A stretch of DNA of 59,464 bases, taken from Gillisella vitis (lineage in GTDB: Bacteria > Pseudomonadota > Alphaproteobacteria > Rhizobiales > Rhizobiaceae). Below are positions 14,935 to 23,942 of this stretch, piece by piece. Each line of letters begins with the position of its first letter. Positions within the stretch are counted from its first letter, which is position 1. The notes under the pieces are model-generated. The model was not told the origin of the DNA. It saw nothing but the letters and a program-made list of their open reading frames with translations, and ran no database searches. Position numbers and translations under genes: made by a program. The stretch covers positions 1-59,464 of the forward strand of contig NZ_LMVL02000012.1 in assembly GCF_001541345.2 (NCBI RefSeq). Direction: 5' to 3'.

Positions 14935-15378
14935 ATGACAGACGCCTCTCAATTGACTGCAGCCGGTAAAATTGCAATGGAATATCTAAAAAAATACGAT
15001 CCGAAAGTGGAAGACGTCAACTTTTTTGACGAAATACACGATTTTGGCGGCGGAACAATGGTTTTAGCTGAAGTTAAATACCCCGCGGTCGGCGCCTCAA
15101 AAGAAAAGCACGCTAGCGAGTACTTTATCTTAGTTCGAAACGGACGCGGATTCGTGTTTCAAGATTACGCCATGGCGTTGCGGGAAGGATCAAAGCCAGC
15201 AGAAATCATATCTAAAATCGCCTCACCGGACGTGGTAACGGCACTATTGACCTTCTTTCTCGTTGGGGCCTTCGTCTTTCTAACGTTCACAGAAACTGAA
15301 CAGACGGACCAGACAAAAGCTCTAAGCGCGGCATTGACTACCGTACTCGGCTTCTGGTTTGGCCGACAGACGAAATAA
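14935..15378 (+). CDS. Membrane cargo protein of unknown function
   Basis: The 147-residue protein has a soluble alpha/beta N-terminal domain (about 1-95) and two closely spaced membrane helices at the C terminus (about 102-119 and 128-143, ending GFWFGRQTK). The ribosome site AGGGG lies 10 bases before the ATG. It lies between integrase and the attachment site in an AT-rich patch, a usual position for cargo expressed from the integrated state. The layout resembles superinfection-exclusion or abortive-infection membrane proteins, but no family motif supports that. Confidence 0.55.
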   Translation: MTDASQLTAAGKIAMEYLKKYDPKVEDVNFFDEIHDFGGGTMVLAEVKYPAVGASKEKHASEYFILVRNGRGFVFQDYAMALREGSKPAEIISKIASPDVVTALLTFFLVGAFVFLTFTETEQTDQTKALSAALTTVLGFWFGRQTK

Positions 15379-15533
15379 GTTCTCGCAGACTCAAGGAAAG
15401 CGAGACTGCGCAGGAGGCGCTAAATCAGGACCACATTGCCACACCGACAAAATAACGTGGCGGAACAAATGACAAACAAGTTGCCACACTCAAGAAAACG
15501 AGGCGCAAAATCAAACACTTAATAAATCTAGAA

Positions 15534-15560
15534 AGAAGGTAATGGAGGCCTCGCCCGGAA
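15534..15560. repeat. Right attachment repeat inside tRNA-Cys
   Basis: This is the partner of 1781-1807, with one mismatch in 27 bases (T for G at 15540). Positions 15543-15560 are the last 18 bases of the tRNA-Cys gene on the minus strand, so integration leaves a complete tRNA. Confidence 0.88.
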
Positions 15561-15616
15561 TCGAACCGGGGTGCAAGGATTTGCAGTCCTCTGCGTAACC
15601 ACTCCGCCACGAGGCC
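15543..15616 (-). tRNA. tRNA-Cys (GCA)
   Basis: On the minus strand GGCCTCG pairs with CGAGGCC as the acceptor stem. The anticodon loop is CTGCAAA, giving anticodon GCA. The T arm contains GGTTCGATTCC, and CCA is encoded. The gene is complete and is the integration target of the element on its 3' side. Confidence 0.95.
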
Positions 15617-15854
15617 ATTCCATAACTTAAAAGCGTGTGGTGACGGGCATTTAGAACGGATCGAAAAGAAGCGCAAGAGGAATTTCCGAAAAACCCCGTT
15701 CTAAAATTTCTGAAATTATATTCGAGCCGGATTTCGCGGAAATGATGAGACGGAAAGTCTAAAATTTGTCTCCAGTTCGGTATGCTCTGTGCAGAAACGA
15801 TGGAGCCACACATCATCCTTGACTCCTTACAGGCAAGAACATAACAAGAACGAT

Positions 15855-16163
15855 ATGGCGTTCCGATACGCTGAAAGTCTGCTTTCACAGGAGATCTTCG
15901 ATATGTGTTCAAAGCCTGAATCGCCAGAAGCCGACCGGATTGCTCATCTTATTGAATGGCATGACGGCGATGCAAGAGCCGCCATTGCCACGCTCTTGGA
16001 CGATGTGCATCATTTGCGTCAGCAATTGGCAATTGCGTCGAATGCAATCAGTCTTGGCTATACGAGAGGATGGATACCCATCGAGGAGGTGAACTGTATG
16101 AGGAATATCATCGGCGGCGCCATACCGCCCATCCCAATGGCAGATCATGAGGCGACTGCATAA
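15855..16163 (+). CDS. Hypothetical protein, 102 aa
   Basis: A small soluble protein starting MAFRYAESLLSQEIFDMCSK. It has a helical middle (AIATLLDDVHHLRQQLAIAS) and the segment YTRGWIPIEEVNCMRN. I do not recognise the family. I chose the ATG at 15855 over the frame's first start because the upstream part is Ser/Thr-rich and without pattern. It is the first host gene to the right of the element. A palindromic repeat begins at its stop codon. Confidence 0.5.
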   Translation: MAFRYAESLLSQEIFDMCSKPESPEADRIAHLIEWHDGDARAAIATLLDDVHHLRQQLAIASNAISLGYTRGWIPIEEVNCMRNIIGGAIPPIPMADHEATA

Positions 16164-16243
16164 TTCCTTAAGCCAGTTGCGGCTTAAGGAGAAAACTATG
16201 CAGCGGATACGGAGAGTTACAGCATCCTTGTGCTTTTGCCTCA
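16157..16243. repeat. Dispersed palindromic repeat, copy A
   Basis: GCATAATTCCTTAAGCC and GGCTTAAGGAGAAAACTATGC form an imperfect hairpin (16158-16202). It is followed by a linker containing GAGTTACAGC and a degraded second part. The same module recurs at 29709, 48326 and 48962. It separates the hypothetical gene from the convergent ABC permease gene. Confidence 0.7.
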
Positions 16244-16277
16244 GGAAAGCCGGGCTCCGCTTTTCCCAAGTAAAATT

Positions 16278-17039
16278 CTAGGCCTTCAGCTTGTAACCCG
16301 TGCGGAACATCCACGTCAGTACAGCAAGGCAGAGGGTCAGGAACAGGCCGATCATCGCCAGACTGATCAGTGGATTGATATCCGCCTCCCCGAAGAAGCT
16401 CCAGCGGAAGCCGCTCACCAAGTAGAATACCGGGTTTAAGTGGCTGATCATCTGCCAGACAGGCGGCAGAGCGTTGATCGAGTAGAATGTCCCACCCAGA
16501 AAGGTCAGCGGCGGAATGACCAGCATCGGCACCATGCTCAGTTGTTCGAAATTCTTTGCCCATATGCCGATGATGAAACCCGCCATACTGAAGGACATCG
16601 CCGTTAAAGCCATGAACAGCAGCATCAAGACCGGATGATCCACCCGGATATCGACGAACAGTGTCGATGTGGCCAGAATGATCAGGCCGACAATCATCCC
16701 CTTGGTGGTCGCTGCCCCGACATAGCCCAAAAGGACCTCGCCCAAGGCAATCGGCGCAGAGAGGATTTCATAAATGGTGCCGGTGAATTTGGGAAAATAG
16801 ATGCCGTTGGCACCATTGGATATGCATTGCGAAATCAACGTCAGCATGATCAGTCCCGGCGTAATGAACCCGCCATAGCCCACCTCAGTTCCGGTCTGCA
16901 TTTTCGTGCCGATCGCCGCACCGAACACGATGAAATAAAGCGCGGTCGATACGACAGGAGAAATCAGGCTCTGCATCAGGGTGCGGCGCATACGCTGCAT
17001 TTCGGCCCGGTAGATAGCCCAGACTGCGGTATAATTCAT
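16278..17039 (-). CDS. ABC-2 type exporter permease
   Basis: The 253-residue integral membrane protein has about six helices and the ABC-2 family pattern: the ISPVVSTALYFIVFG N-terminal helix region, then PPLTFLGGTFYSINALPP and a C-terminal helix. It resembles NodJ/YadH-type permeases that form the channel of two-component exporters. It overlaps the ATPase gene by four bases (ATGA), so the two are translated together. The substrate is unknown. The family includes lipo-chitin oligosaccharide and drug exporters, but there is no nod context here. Confidence 0.88.
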   Translation of the reverse strand: MNYTAVWAIYRAEMQRMRRTLMQSLISPVVSTALYFIVFGAAIGTKMQTGTEVGYGGFITPGLIMLTLISQCISNGANGIYFPKFTGTIYEILSAPIALGEVLLGYVGAATTKGMIVGLIILATSTLFVDIRVDHPVLMLLFMALTAMSFSMAGFIIGIWAKNFEQLSMVPMLVIPPLTFLGGTFYSINALPPVWQMISHLNPVFYLVSGFRWSFFGEADINPLISLAMIGLFLTLCLAVLTWMFRTGYKLKA

Positions 17040-17974
17040 GATTTCCCCCCGGTCAGCGAAACGAAAATATCCTCGAGCGAAGTTTGCCTAGTGGAGATGT
17101 CGACCACAGCGATGCTGGAGGTTTCCAACGCCGTCAAAAGCGCCATCAAGGCGCCGGGCGTTGCCTGCGGCTCATAATCGTAGACGATCTGGCGACCTTC
17201 GCCAGCGAGGCTGAGGCGCCATTCGTCCAGCCGCCCCGGCAGGCTTTTCAACGGCTCGGCCAAGTCAAGGATCATCTGCTTGCGGCCAAGCTTGCGCATC
17301 AGCGCCACCTTGTCCTCCACCAGCAGCACCTCGCCCTGGTTGATGATGCCGATCCGGTCGGCGATCTCCTCGGCCTCCTCGATGTAATGGGTGGTGAGAA
17401 TGATGGTGACGCCCCGGCTGCGCAGATCGCGCACCAGGTTCCACATATCGCGGCGGAGCGCGACATCGACCCCCGCCGTCGGTTCATCCAGAAACAGCAC
17501 GCGCGGTTCATGGGACAGCGCCTTGGCAATCAGCACCCGGCGCTTCATGCCGCCGGAGAGCTCCCGCAGCACCGCATCGCGCTTTTCCCAGAGCGACAGG
17601 GATTTCAATATTCCCTCAAGATAGGCTGGATCGGCCTTGCGCCCATGCAGACCGCGCGAGAAGGCCACGGTATTCCACACGGTCTCGAACTGATCCGTGG
17701 TCAGTTCCTGCGGCACGAGGCCAATCAGCGCCCTGGTCTGGCGAAAATCCTGAACGACGTCATGACCATCGACAACAACCGTTCCTGATGTGGGATTGAC
17801 GATGCCGCATATGATGGAAATCAGCGTGGTCTTGCCCGCGCCATTGGGGCCGAGCAGAGCGAGGATCTCGCCCTCCTCGATCTCCAGCGACACATCCTTC
17901 AATGCCGAAAAACCGGTGGAATAGGTCTTGGTGAGGGACTTGATCGATACGATAGACGCCATTCGTGCAGACAT
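17036..17974 (-). CDS. ABC exporter ATPase
   Basis: The 312-residue ATPase has Walker A GPNGAGKTTL (about residue 45), the signature LSGGMKRRV, Walker B VLFLDEPTAGVD and the switch His in TTHYIEEAEE. The last 80 residues form the C-terminal domain usual in ABC-2 exporter ATPases (YadG/NodI/CcmA-like). I chose the ATG at 17974, which has AAGGAGG upstream. The frame opens earlier, but that part is Arg-rich without pattern. It partners the downstream permease. Confidence 0.9.
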   Translation of the reverse strand: MSARMASIVSIKSLTKTYSTGFSALKDVSLEIEEGEILALLGPNGAGKTTLISIICGIVNPTSGTVVVDGHDVVQDFRQTRALIGLVPQELTTDQFETVWNTVAFSRGLHGRKADPAYLEGILKSLSLWEKRDAVLRELSGGMKRRVLIAKALSHEPRVLFLDEPTAGVDVALRRDMWNLVRDLRSRGVTIILTTHYIEEAEEIADRIGIINQGEVLLVEDKVALMRKLGRKQMILDLAEPLKSLPGRLDEWRLSLAGEGRQIVYDYEPQATPGALMALLTALETSSIAVVDISTRQTSLEDIFVSLTGGKS

Positions 17975-18169
17975 TCCTGAACGTCCGCCTCCTTGACTGT
18001 CGAGACAATGCGACAACACGGACCTTCCCATGCGCCCCACCGGTCTCCACTCCCGGAAACGGACTGTGAGCAACAGAGGCGCCTATATAGCACGCCTCCT
18101 TGCACCGGCCACCGCTATAGGAGAAATCTTTTGTAAAAGAACAAATTCACACACGTGAAAATGGTCACG

Positions 18170-19540
18170 TCACGCTTCAGAGGGGAGCGATACGGCCTTT
18201 GAAGGCGCAACGGAATGGTCGCAATAGACACGGTTTCGTCCGCATTGCTTGGCCAGATAGAGATATTGATCAGCCGCATGCAGATAGTTGTCGAAAACTT
18301 CGCGCCCACCCACTTCCGCCACCCCGATGGAAACCGTGACCGTCACGTTACTGGTGTTCAGCATCACCGGTCTGTGTGAGAGATCGACACGCAATCCATC
18401 GCAAAAGGCCGCAGCCTGCTGGTTGTTAAATCCCGGCAAGAGAATCCCGAATTCCTCACCGCCGAGCCGCCCCAGCAGCGTCTGAGATCCATGGGCATAG
18501 ACTGTCATGCGATCCGCAATCTGTTTGAGCACCCGGTCGCCCGCTTCGTGACCATAGGTATCATTCAGCTTCTTGAAATGATCGACATCGAGGATCGCTA
18601 CACTACAGGGCCGCGCATTCAGCAGGCATTGCTCAATCAGAGATGGTCCTTCACTGAAAAAATAGCGCCTATTGAAAAGGCCTGTCAGGTAGTCCTTGAA
18701 GGCGGCGGTGCGCAATTGGCGGATCTGTAACAACGCCCGCACATGCAGGTTGATCCGGCATTGCAATTCTTCGGTGACATAGGGACGGTAGACGAAATCG
18801 CTGGCCCCAGCCTTCAGGAAACTGGCCGAAAGCAGCCGATCCGCCGAGGACGAAATACCGATAACCCGCAGATCGTCACTGGAATAGATTTGCCGGATCG
18901 ATCGGGTCAGATTGTAGCCGTCCATATCCGGCATATGGTAGTCGGTCAGGACAAGCGAAATGTCTTTCTCCGCTGCCAGAAGATCAAGGGCCTGCCTGCC
19001 GGTTCTGGCCTGAAATACTTGGAACCCCTGGAGTAGCAGGATATCGACCAGGCCTTGCCGTGCATAGGCGACATCATCGACCACCAGGACCTTGAAATTC
19101 CGGTTGTCGAGCAGGCGCTCGACCGATTCAAGCACCATATCCAGGGCACGCTCATTGTCCTTGACGATATAATCGGCCACGCCACGCGCCACAATCTTCT
19201 CGCGCAAGTCGAGACTGAAGGTGGCGGTAAACACCACGGCGGGAATGCCGAGAGCAACGACCCGGTCCAGCAATTCGCCATCCATCGCCCCAGGCAGATT
19301 GAGATCGACGATCGCGACATCGAAATCGCAGTTGTCCTGCGATAACACCTCATGGCATTCCCCAGCGGTGAGACAACAGATCACCTCAACCCCAAGGGAA
19401 GTGATCATCCGATGCTGCAAAAGCCGGGAAATCGACCGGGAATCCTCGATCAACAACACCCGCAGTTTTGCGGCTGCCCCAAAGGCTTCGCTCATCCCGG
19501 TGGCGATTGACTGCGCGCAAAACACCATTTGCTGCTCCAT
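18170..19540 (-). CDS. Tandem-receiver diguanylate cyclase
   Basis: The 456-residue protein has two response-regulator receiver domains and a GGDEF domain. Receiver 1 (about 21-140) has phospho-acceptor Asp in VDLNLPG. Receiver 2 (about 148-265) has TDYHMPDMDG. The cyclase domain (about 285-440) has DYLTGLFNRRYF and GRLGGEEFGILL, an active GGEEF site. It should make cyclic-di-GMP under control of phosphorylation, as PleD does. The ATG at 19540 follows GGAGAAGG. The REC-REC paralog lies upstream on the same strand, suggesting a shared signalling pathway. Confidence 0.9.
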   Translation of the reverse strand: MEQQMVFCAQSIATGMSEAFGAAAKLRVLLIEDSRSISRLLQHRMITSLGVEVICCLTAGECHEVLSQDNCDFDVAIVDLNLPGAMDGELLDRVVALGIPAVVFTATFSLDLREKIVARGVADYIVKDNERALDMVLESVERLLDNRNFKVLVVDDVAYARQGLVDILLLQGFQVFQARTGRQALDLLAAEKDISLVLTDYHMPDMDGYNLTRSIRQIYSSDDLRVIGISSSADRLLSASFLKAGASDFVYRPYVTEELQCRINLHVRALLQIRQLRTAAFKDYLTGLFNRRYFFSEGPSLIEQCLLNARPCSVAILDVDHFKKLNDTYGHEAGDRVLKQIADRMTVYAHGSQTLLGRLGGEEFGILLPGFNNQQAAAFCDGLRVDLSHRPVMLNTSNVTVTVSIGVAEVGGREVFDNYLHAADQYLYLAKQCGRNRVYCDHSVAPSKAVSLPSEA

Positions 19541-20102
19541 ACCTTCTCCAGGATTGTCGCCTCTCCAGACGGCGGCATTCCTGCCTCCTTCACCCTGCCT
19601 GAGCTCCCTTGGAGCACGAACGTGCATTCTCTAAATTTGGGGGAGAAAAATCGATGGCACCGCAGCACACGGCGAAAATCAAAATACAGGTGGCACTCTC
19701 AGGCCACCGATAGGAAAAGGGTCGGCAAACCAAGCAGGCCGATAGCAGCGGGCAAGAAGGTGTAAAAAACCGTGTTTGCCCGAGTGCATACACTCATACG
19801 ATTACGTTCAACTCTCAGAATGCCATTCTGATGCAAAGACGCGATATAAGGGTTAGAAATTTCCGCGTCATTTTAACTTCTGTCCATTCTAGCGGACCGC
19901 CCTCAACGCTCGGTTTATCAAACCAGCCATCCGTCGCGTCTAATCAGCCAAGCCCGGTCTTAATCATGTTTTGAGGGCTGGACGGTGGACGCATTCTCCC
20001 CTGCCCGGACAGCATCGCGGTTTTCCGCGATGCTGGAACACGTCAACTCTTCGGGATATTTTTCGTGAAATCTGGCGGGATTTAAGGAGCCATGCAGGAA
20101 GA
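19541..20102. other. Leader region of the diguanylate cyclase gene
   Basis: These 560 bases between the two tandem-receiver genes contain no convincing gene. A perfect 10-base hairpin lies at 20011-20034, and the 19830-19930 part is AT-rich and may hold the promoter of the cyclase gene. Confidence 0.4.
20011..20034. terminator. Perfect hairpin after the REC-REC gene
   Basis: AGCATCGCGG and CCGCGATGCT pair perfectly around TTTT. The hairpin lies 70 bases past the stop of the REC-REC gene. No T run follows, so it may stabilise the mRNA end or act with Rho rather than terminate on its own. Confidence 0.5.
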
Positions 20103-20936
20103 TCAGGCTGCGGCCTGGTTTCTCTTGCGCCCGGCGCGGATCTGCACCAGCGTATCGAGGTTTTGATTGACCCGGCAGTAGAATTCTTCGTCGATGAACG
20201 GACGCAGCATGAAATCATTGCCGCCGACCTTGAGGAAACGTGCAGATAGCAAACGGTCCGACGAGGACGACACGCCGATGATCCGCAGTTCATGCGAGCC
20301 ACGCACAGCACGGATGCGCCGCGTCAGTTCAAATCCATCGATGTCAGGCATGTTGTAGTCGGTCACGACCAGACCGATATCGGCATTGCTCTTCAGGAGT
20401 TGCAGGGCAGTGGCACCGTTGTCCGCCGTGCTGACCCGGAAATTGTACCGCTTCAGGCGGCTCGACAGCAAAGCGCGCGCCGTCGGGCTATCATCGACGA
20501 TCAGCACGTGGTGATTGTGATTGGTGAGAAAGCGGCAGACGGACTCGATCAGCATTTCAACCGCAAAGATATTGTCCTTGAGGATATAGTCGACGATATC
20601 CTTGGCCAAAAGCTTTTCACGGGTTTTTTCATGAAATGTGCTGGTAAAAACGATCGTCGGAATGTTCAGATCGGTCAGATATTCCAATGCTTCGCCATTT
20701 TCGGCACCTGGCAGGTTGATATTGGAGATTGCCAAGGTAACGGGCTCGTCAGAAAGCTCGTTTGCGGCCATCAGATCTTCATAGGTACGGCAGATTTCCG
20801 CATCAATATTGAAAATCTCCTTCAAACGCTGCGTGATCATAGATGTAAAGACGTTGGAGTCTTCTGCGACGATAATACGTGCGTCCGGAAATTTTTCGCC
20901 GGAATATTGCATTCCTGAAACGCCAAGATAGGTCAT
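20103..20936 (-). CDS. Tandem-receiver protein with degenerate receiver 1
   Basis: This 277-residue protein has two receiver domains and no output domain. Receiver 2 (about 142-260) is complete, with VDDS and TDYNMPDIDG. Receiver 1 (about 20-130) keeps AEDS, the switch Thr/Ser (FTSTF) and the Lys (ILKDN), but has Asn where the phospho-acceptor Asp belongs (SNINLPG against VDLNLPG in the sister gene). The two genes are clearly paralogous over both receivers. A degenerate receiver often acts as a dimerisation or docking module. The ATG at 20936 is the frame's first; a second at 20912 is possible. Confidence 0.85.
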   Translation of the reverse strand: MTYLGVSGMQYSGEKFPDARIIVAEDSNVFTSMITQRLKEIFNIDAEICRTYEDLMAANELSDEPVTLAISNINLPGAENGEALEYLTDLNIPTIVFTSTFHEKTREKLLAKDIVDYILKDNIFAVEMLIESVCRFLTNHNHHVLIVDDSPTARALLSSRLKRYNFRVSTADNGATALQLLKSNADIGLVVTDYNMPDIDGFELTRRIRAVRGSHELRIIGVSSSSDRLLSARFLKVGGNDFMLRPFIDEEFYCRVNQNLDTLVQIRAGRKRNQAAA

Positions 20937-21037
20937 GACACGCCTTTGAACAAGAGATCTTGCCGCAATATAGACATGACCGATTGCTGAAATATTAATC
21001 GAAACGGGGCGTTATACCTTCTATGCTTAATAAGAAC

Positions 21038-21068
21038 AAAAAGGCGGCCCAGAGGTGGCCGCCTTTTT
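21038..21068 (-). terminator. Intrinsic terminator after the flavoprotein gene
   Basis: AAAAAGGCGGCC and GGCCGCCTTTTT form a perfect 12-base stem with a 7-base loop. It lies downstream of the gene ending at 21193 (minus strand) and insulates the REC-REC gene from it. Confidence 0.88.
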
Positions 21069-21192
21069 GGATAGATTCAGCACGCCGTTTATCGACGGCC
21101 AGTTTCAAGCATTGCAATATGCCTAGTGTTCAGAAAACAGCAAATATTTCCAAACACCGGACCAAGCAATATTTGGCTCCAGTTTACCGCTC

Positions 21193-23712
21193 TCAAGCCC
21201 TGAGAGCGGCATTATCAGGATCGAAGGGGCTTTCGCCTACAACCAACGCATCATAGAGATCGCCAAGGATCTTGATCTTCAGCCTGGTGCCTTCAGTGGC
21301 ATAGCCGGGTTGCAGCATGGCGAGAGCAATGGATTTGCCGATGCGCCAGCCATAGGTGCCATTGGTTGCACGCCCGACCAGATCGCCCGCTTCATTATAG
21401 ATCGCCTCCGAGCCGCGCGCATCGACATCCGCGACCCCTTCGACAACCAGCGTGGCGAAATTCCATTTCAGCCCCTTCTCCTTATAGGCAACCAGAGCCT
21501 CCTTGCCGATAAAGTCCTTATCGAGCTTGATGAAACGGTCGAGCGCCGATTCATAGGCGTTGTATTCGATCGACATTTCGCGCGGGATCAGGCGGTAAGA
21601 TTTTTCGACCGACATCGACAGCATGGCGCGGATGCCGAAAGGCTTGATGTCGAATTCGGCACCGGCCTCCATCAGCCTGTCGAAAATATAGGCCTGCATC
21701 TCGATGGGGTGATGCAATTCCCAGCCAAGTTCCCCGACAAAGTTGACGCGCAATGCATGGGCGCTCGCCACGCCAACCGAGATTTCCTTGCCGGTCAGCC
21801 AGGGGAAATCCTTGTTCTCAAGGCTGGTACGGGTCAGTTTCTGCAAGACCTGCCGCGACTTTGGCCCGGCCAGAACCAAGACGCCGAGCTTCTGGGTGAT
21901 CTGTTGAAGCTTGACCGACCCATCGGTGGGCGCCAGCTTGCGCAGATAATCATGATCATGGGCCTCATACGCGCCAGCCGACACCAGATAGAAACGGTTC
22001 GGAGCCCATTCATAGACCGTGAATTCGGCACGGACCCCACCATGCTGGGTCAGCATGTGGCAAAGCGCGATGCGTCCACGCTTCTTCGGTATGGCATTGG
22101 CAAAAAGACTGTTCAGCCAGGCCCGGGCGCCGGGACCGGACACTTCCATCTTTGCGAAGGCCGACATGTCGAGCACGCCGACATGCTCATTGACATGCTT
22201 CACCTCGTTGCCGACATGTTCGAAATAATTCGAGCGGCGGAACGACCATTTCTCCACCACCCGGCCATCTTCGGTCGGGGCTGCGTAATTGTGGTTGGTG
22301 ATGACATCGACGCCAACGCCAAGCTCGTTCTTGGGTACTTCATAGCCCTCAGGCGCAAACCAGTTGGCGCGCTCCCAGCCATAGACGGAACCGAAAACGG
22401 CACCCATCTTCTTCAGCCGGTCATAGACCGGTGTGGTTTTCAGCGGACGGGCGGCCGCGCGCTCCTCATCCGGGTAGTGCATGGTGAAGACATTGGCATA
22501 GGCTTCTTCGTTCTTGGCGATCAAATAACCTTCTGTCGCATAAGGACCGAAGCGGCGCGGATCTGCACCCATCATGTCGAGGGTCGATTCGCCATCGACG
22601 ATCCATTCCGCCAATTGCCATCCAGCACCGCCAGCCGCGGTGATGCCGAAGGAATGGCCCTCGTTCAGCCAGAAATTCCTCAATCCCGGCGCCGGACCGA
22701 CAATCGGATTACCGTCCGGCGTATAGGCGATGGCACCGTTATAGACTTTCTTGATGCCGACCTCGCCAAAGGCTGGCACCCGCACCATGGCCGTCTCGAT
22801 ATGCGGCATCAGCCGGTCCAGCTCTTCCTGGAACAGTTCGTATTCACTCTCGTCGGACGGGCCATCGACATAACAGACCGGCGCGCCCACTTCGTAAGGC
22901 CCAAGCAACAGACCACCATTTTCCTCGCGCATGTACCAGGCGCTGTCGGCCTCGCGCAGCACGCCCATTTCCGGCAGGCCCTTGGCCTTGCGTTCAACAA
23001 TGGCTGGATGCGGTTCGGTAACGATATACTGGTGCTCGACCGGAATGACCGGAATATTGATGCCCACCATTTCGCCGGTCTTGCGGGCAAAATTACCGGT
23101 ACAGGAGATCACGTGTTCGGCGGTGATCTCCCCCTTGTCGGTGGTGATTTTCCACAAGCCGTCTGGCTGACACTCGATGGCAGTCACCGTCGTGTTGCGA
23201 TAGATGGTCGCGCCACGGTCACGGGCGCCCTTGGCCAGCGCCTGGGTCAGGTCGGCTGGCTGGATATAGCCGTCATCAGGGTGCTGGATCGCGCCAAGCA
23301 AGCCTTCCGTTTCACACAGCGGCCAGATTTCCTTGACCTGTTCAGGCGTCAGGATGTTGACCTTGACGCCAATGGTTTCGGCAATCCCGGCATAATACAT
23401 AAACTCATCCCAGCGGTCCTTGCTGCGGGCGAGACGGATATTGGAGACCTTGCTGAAACCGACATTCATGCCGGTTTCTTCCTGGAGTTCCTGATAGAAT
23501 TTCACCGAGTATTTGTGGATCTGGCCGACCGAATAGCTCATGTTGAACAGCGGCAGCAAACCGGCAGCATGCCATGTCGAGCCTGAGGTCAGCTCCTTGC
23601 GCTCGATCAGCACGCTATCGCTCCAGCCCTTCCTGGCCAAGTGATAGAGCGTGGAAACGCCGACGACGCCGCCACCGATCACCACAGCCCGTGCATGAGA
23701 TTTGATCGACAT
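21193..23712 (-). CDS. Dimethylglycine/sarcosine dehydrogenase-type flavoprotein
   Basis: The 839-residue protein starts with a FAD dinucleotide fold (VVIGGGVVGVSTLYHLARKG) and has SGSTWHAAGLLP. The His there is the covalent FAD attachment site in dimethylglycine and sarcosine dehydrogenases. A DAO domain (to about 370), the FAO middle domain and a C-terminal folate-binding aminomethyltransferase (GCV_T) domain (about 430-830) follow. It should oxidise an N-methylated amine such as dimethylglycine or sarcosine and pass the one-carbon unit to tetrahydrofolate. The ATG at 23712 has AGGGGAA upstream; the open frame extends 261 bases further but lacks pattern. The exact substrate cannot be set from sequence. 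Confidence 0.88.
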   Translation of the reverse strand: MSIKSHARAVVIGGGVVGVSTLYHLARKGWSDSVLIERKELTSGSTWHAAGLLPLFNMSYSVGQIHKYSVKFYQELQEETGMNVGFSKVSNIRLARSKDRWDEFMYYAGIAETIGVKVNILTPEQVKEIWPLCETEGLLGAIQHPDDGYIQPADLTQALAKGARDRGATIYRNTTVTAIECQPDGLWKITTDKGEITAEHVISCTGNFARKTGEMVGINIPVIPVEHQYIVTEPHPAIVERKAKGLPEMGVLREADSAWYMREENGGLLLGPYEVGAPVCYVDGPSDESEYELFQEELDRLMPHIETAMVRVPAFGEVGIKKVYNGAIAYTPDGNPIVGPAPGLRNFWLNEGHSFGITAAGGAGWQLAEWIVDGESTLDMMGADPRRFGPYATEGYLIAKNEEAYANVFTMHYPDEERAAARPLKTTPVYDRLKKMGAVFGSVYGWERANWFAPEGYEVPKNELGVGVDVITNHNYAAPTEDGRVVEKWSFRRSNYFEHVGNEVKHVNEHVGVLDMSAFAKMEVSGPGARAWLNSLFANAIPKKRGRIALCHMLTQHGGVRAEFTVYEWAPNRFYLVSAGAYEAHDHDYLRKLAPTDGSVKLQQITQKLGVLVLAGPKSRQVLQKLTRTSLENKDFPWLTGKEISVGVASAHALRVNFVGELGWELHHPIEMQAYIFDRLMEAGAEFDIKPFGIRAMLSMSVEKSYRLIPREMSIEYNAYESALDRFIKLDKDFIGKEALVAYKEKGLKWNFATLVVEGVADVDARGSEAIYNEAGDLVGRATNGTYGWRIGKSIALAMLQPGYATEGTRLKIKILGDLYDALVVGESPFDPDNAALRA

Positions 23713-23942
23713 GGAATTTCCCCTGTTCTGCTGCGAGCGCAAGGCGCAAACGACCGGATGACGCCGCAAGATTGATCCCGCGACTATGATAAAGACCCGC
23801 TCCCCTGTGCCGCCCGTTTGCGACATGGGCATGGGCTGGCGCGACCTGCGGATAAAAACTGCTGATGTCGCGATCTCTTGATCAATCGCAAATCGCCAAA
23901 CGCAGAGCAAGGCCTCCTCATAAGCCCTATCACAGACACGCT

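Larger units (their letters stand above)
1788..15560. mobile_element. Phage-derived integrated element at tRNA-Cys
   Basis: Direct repeats at the tRNA-Cys 3' end enclose an integrase next to the intact tRNA, an AlpA-like regulator, a replication protein with an internal iteron array, a NusG-like protein, HNH nuclease, small and truncated large terminase, and lysis-gene remnants. There are no portal, capsid, tail or lysogeny repressor genes that I can see. The length is about 13.8 kb. Integration, AlpA and replication genes are followed by a divergently transcribed packaging module, which resembles phage satellites. The fusion scar inside the terminase shows that at least part of the reduction came from deletion of a larger phage. 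Several inserted or decayed genes (BrnT/BrnA, adenine methylase remnant, 609-residue protein) are carried as cargo. Confidence 0.85.

Noticed and set aside
21310..23586. A 758-residue plus-strand frame opposite the flavoprotein gene
   Set aside because: It is the antisense of a highly recognisable 839-residue enzyme, is His/Arg/Asp-rich without pattern and has no ribosome site. High GC third positions keep the antisense frame open.
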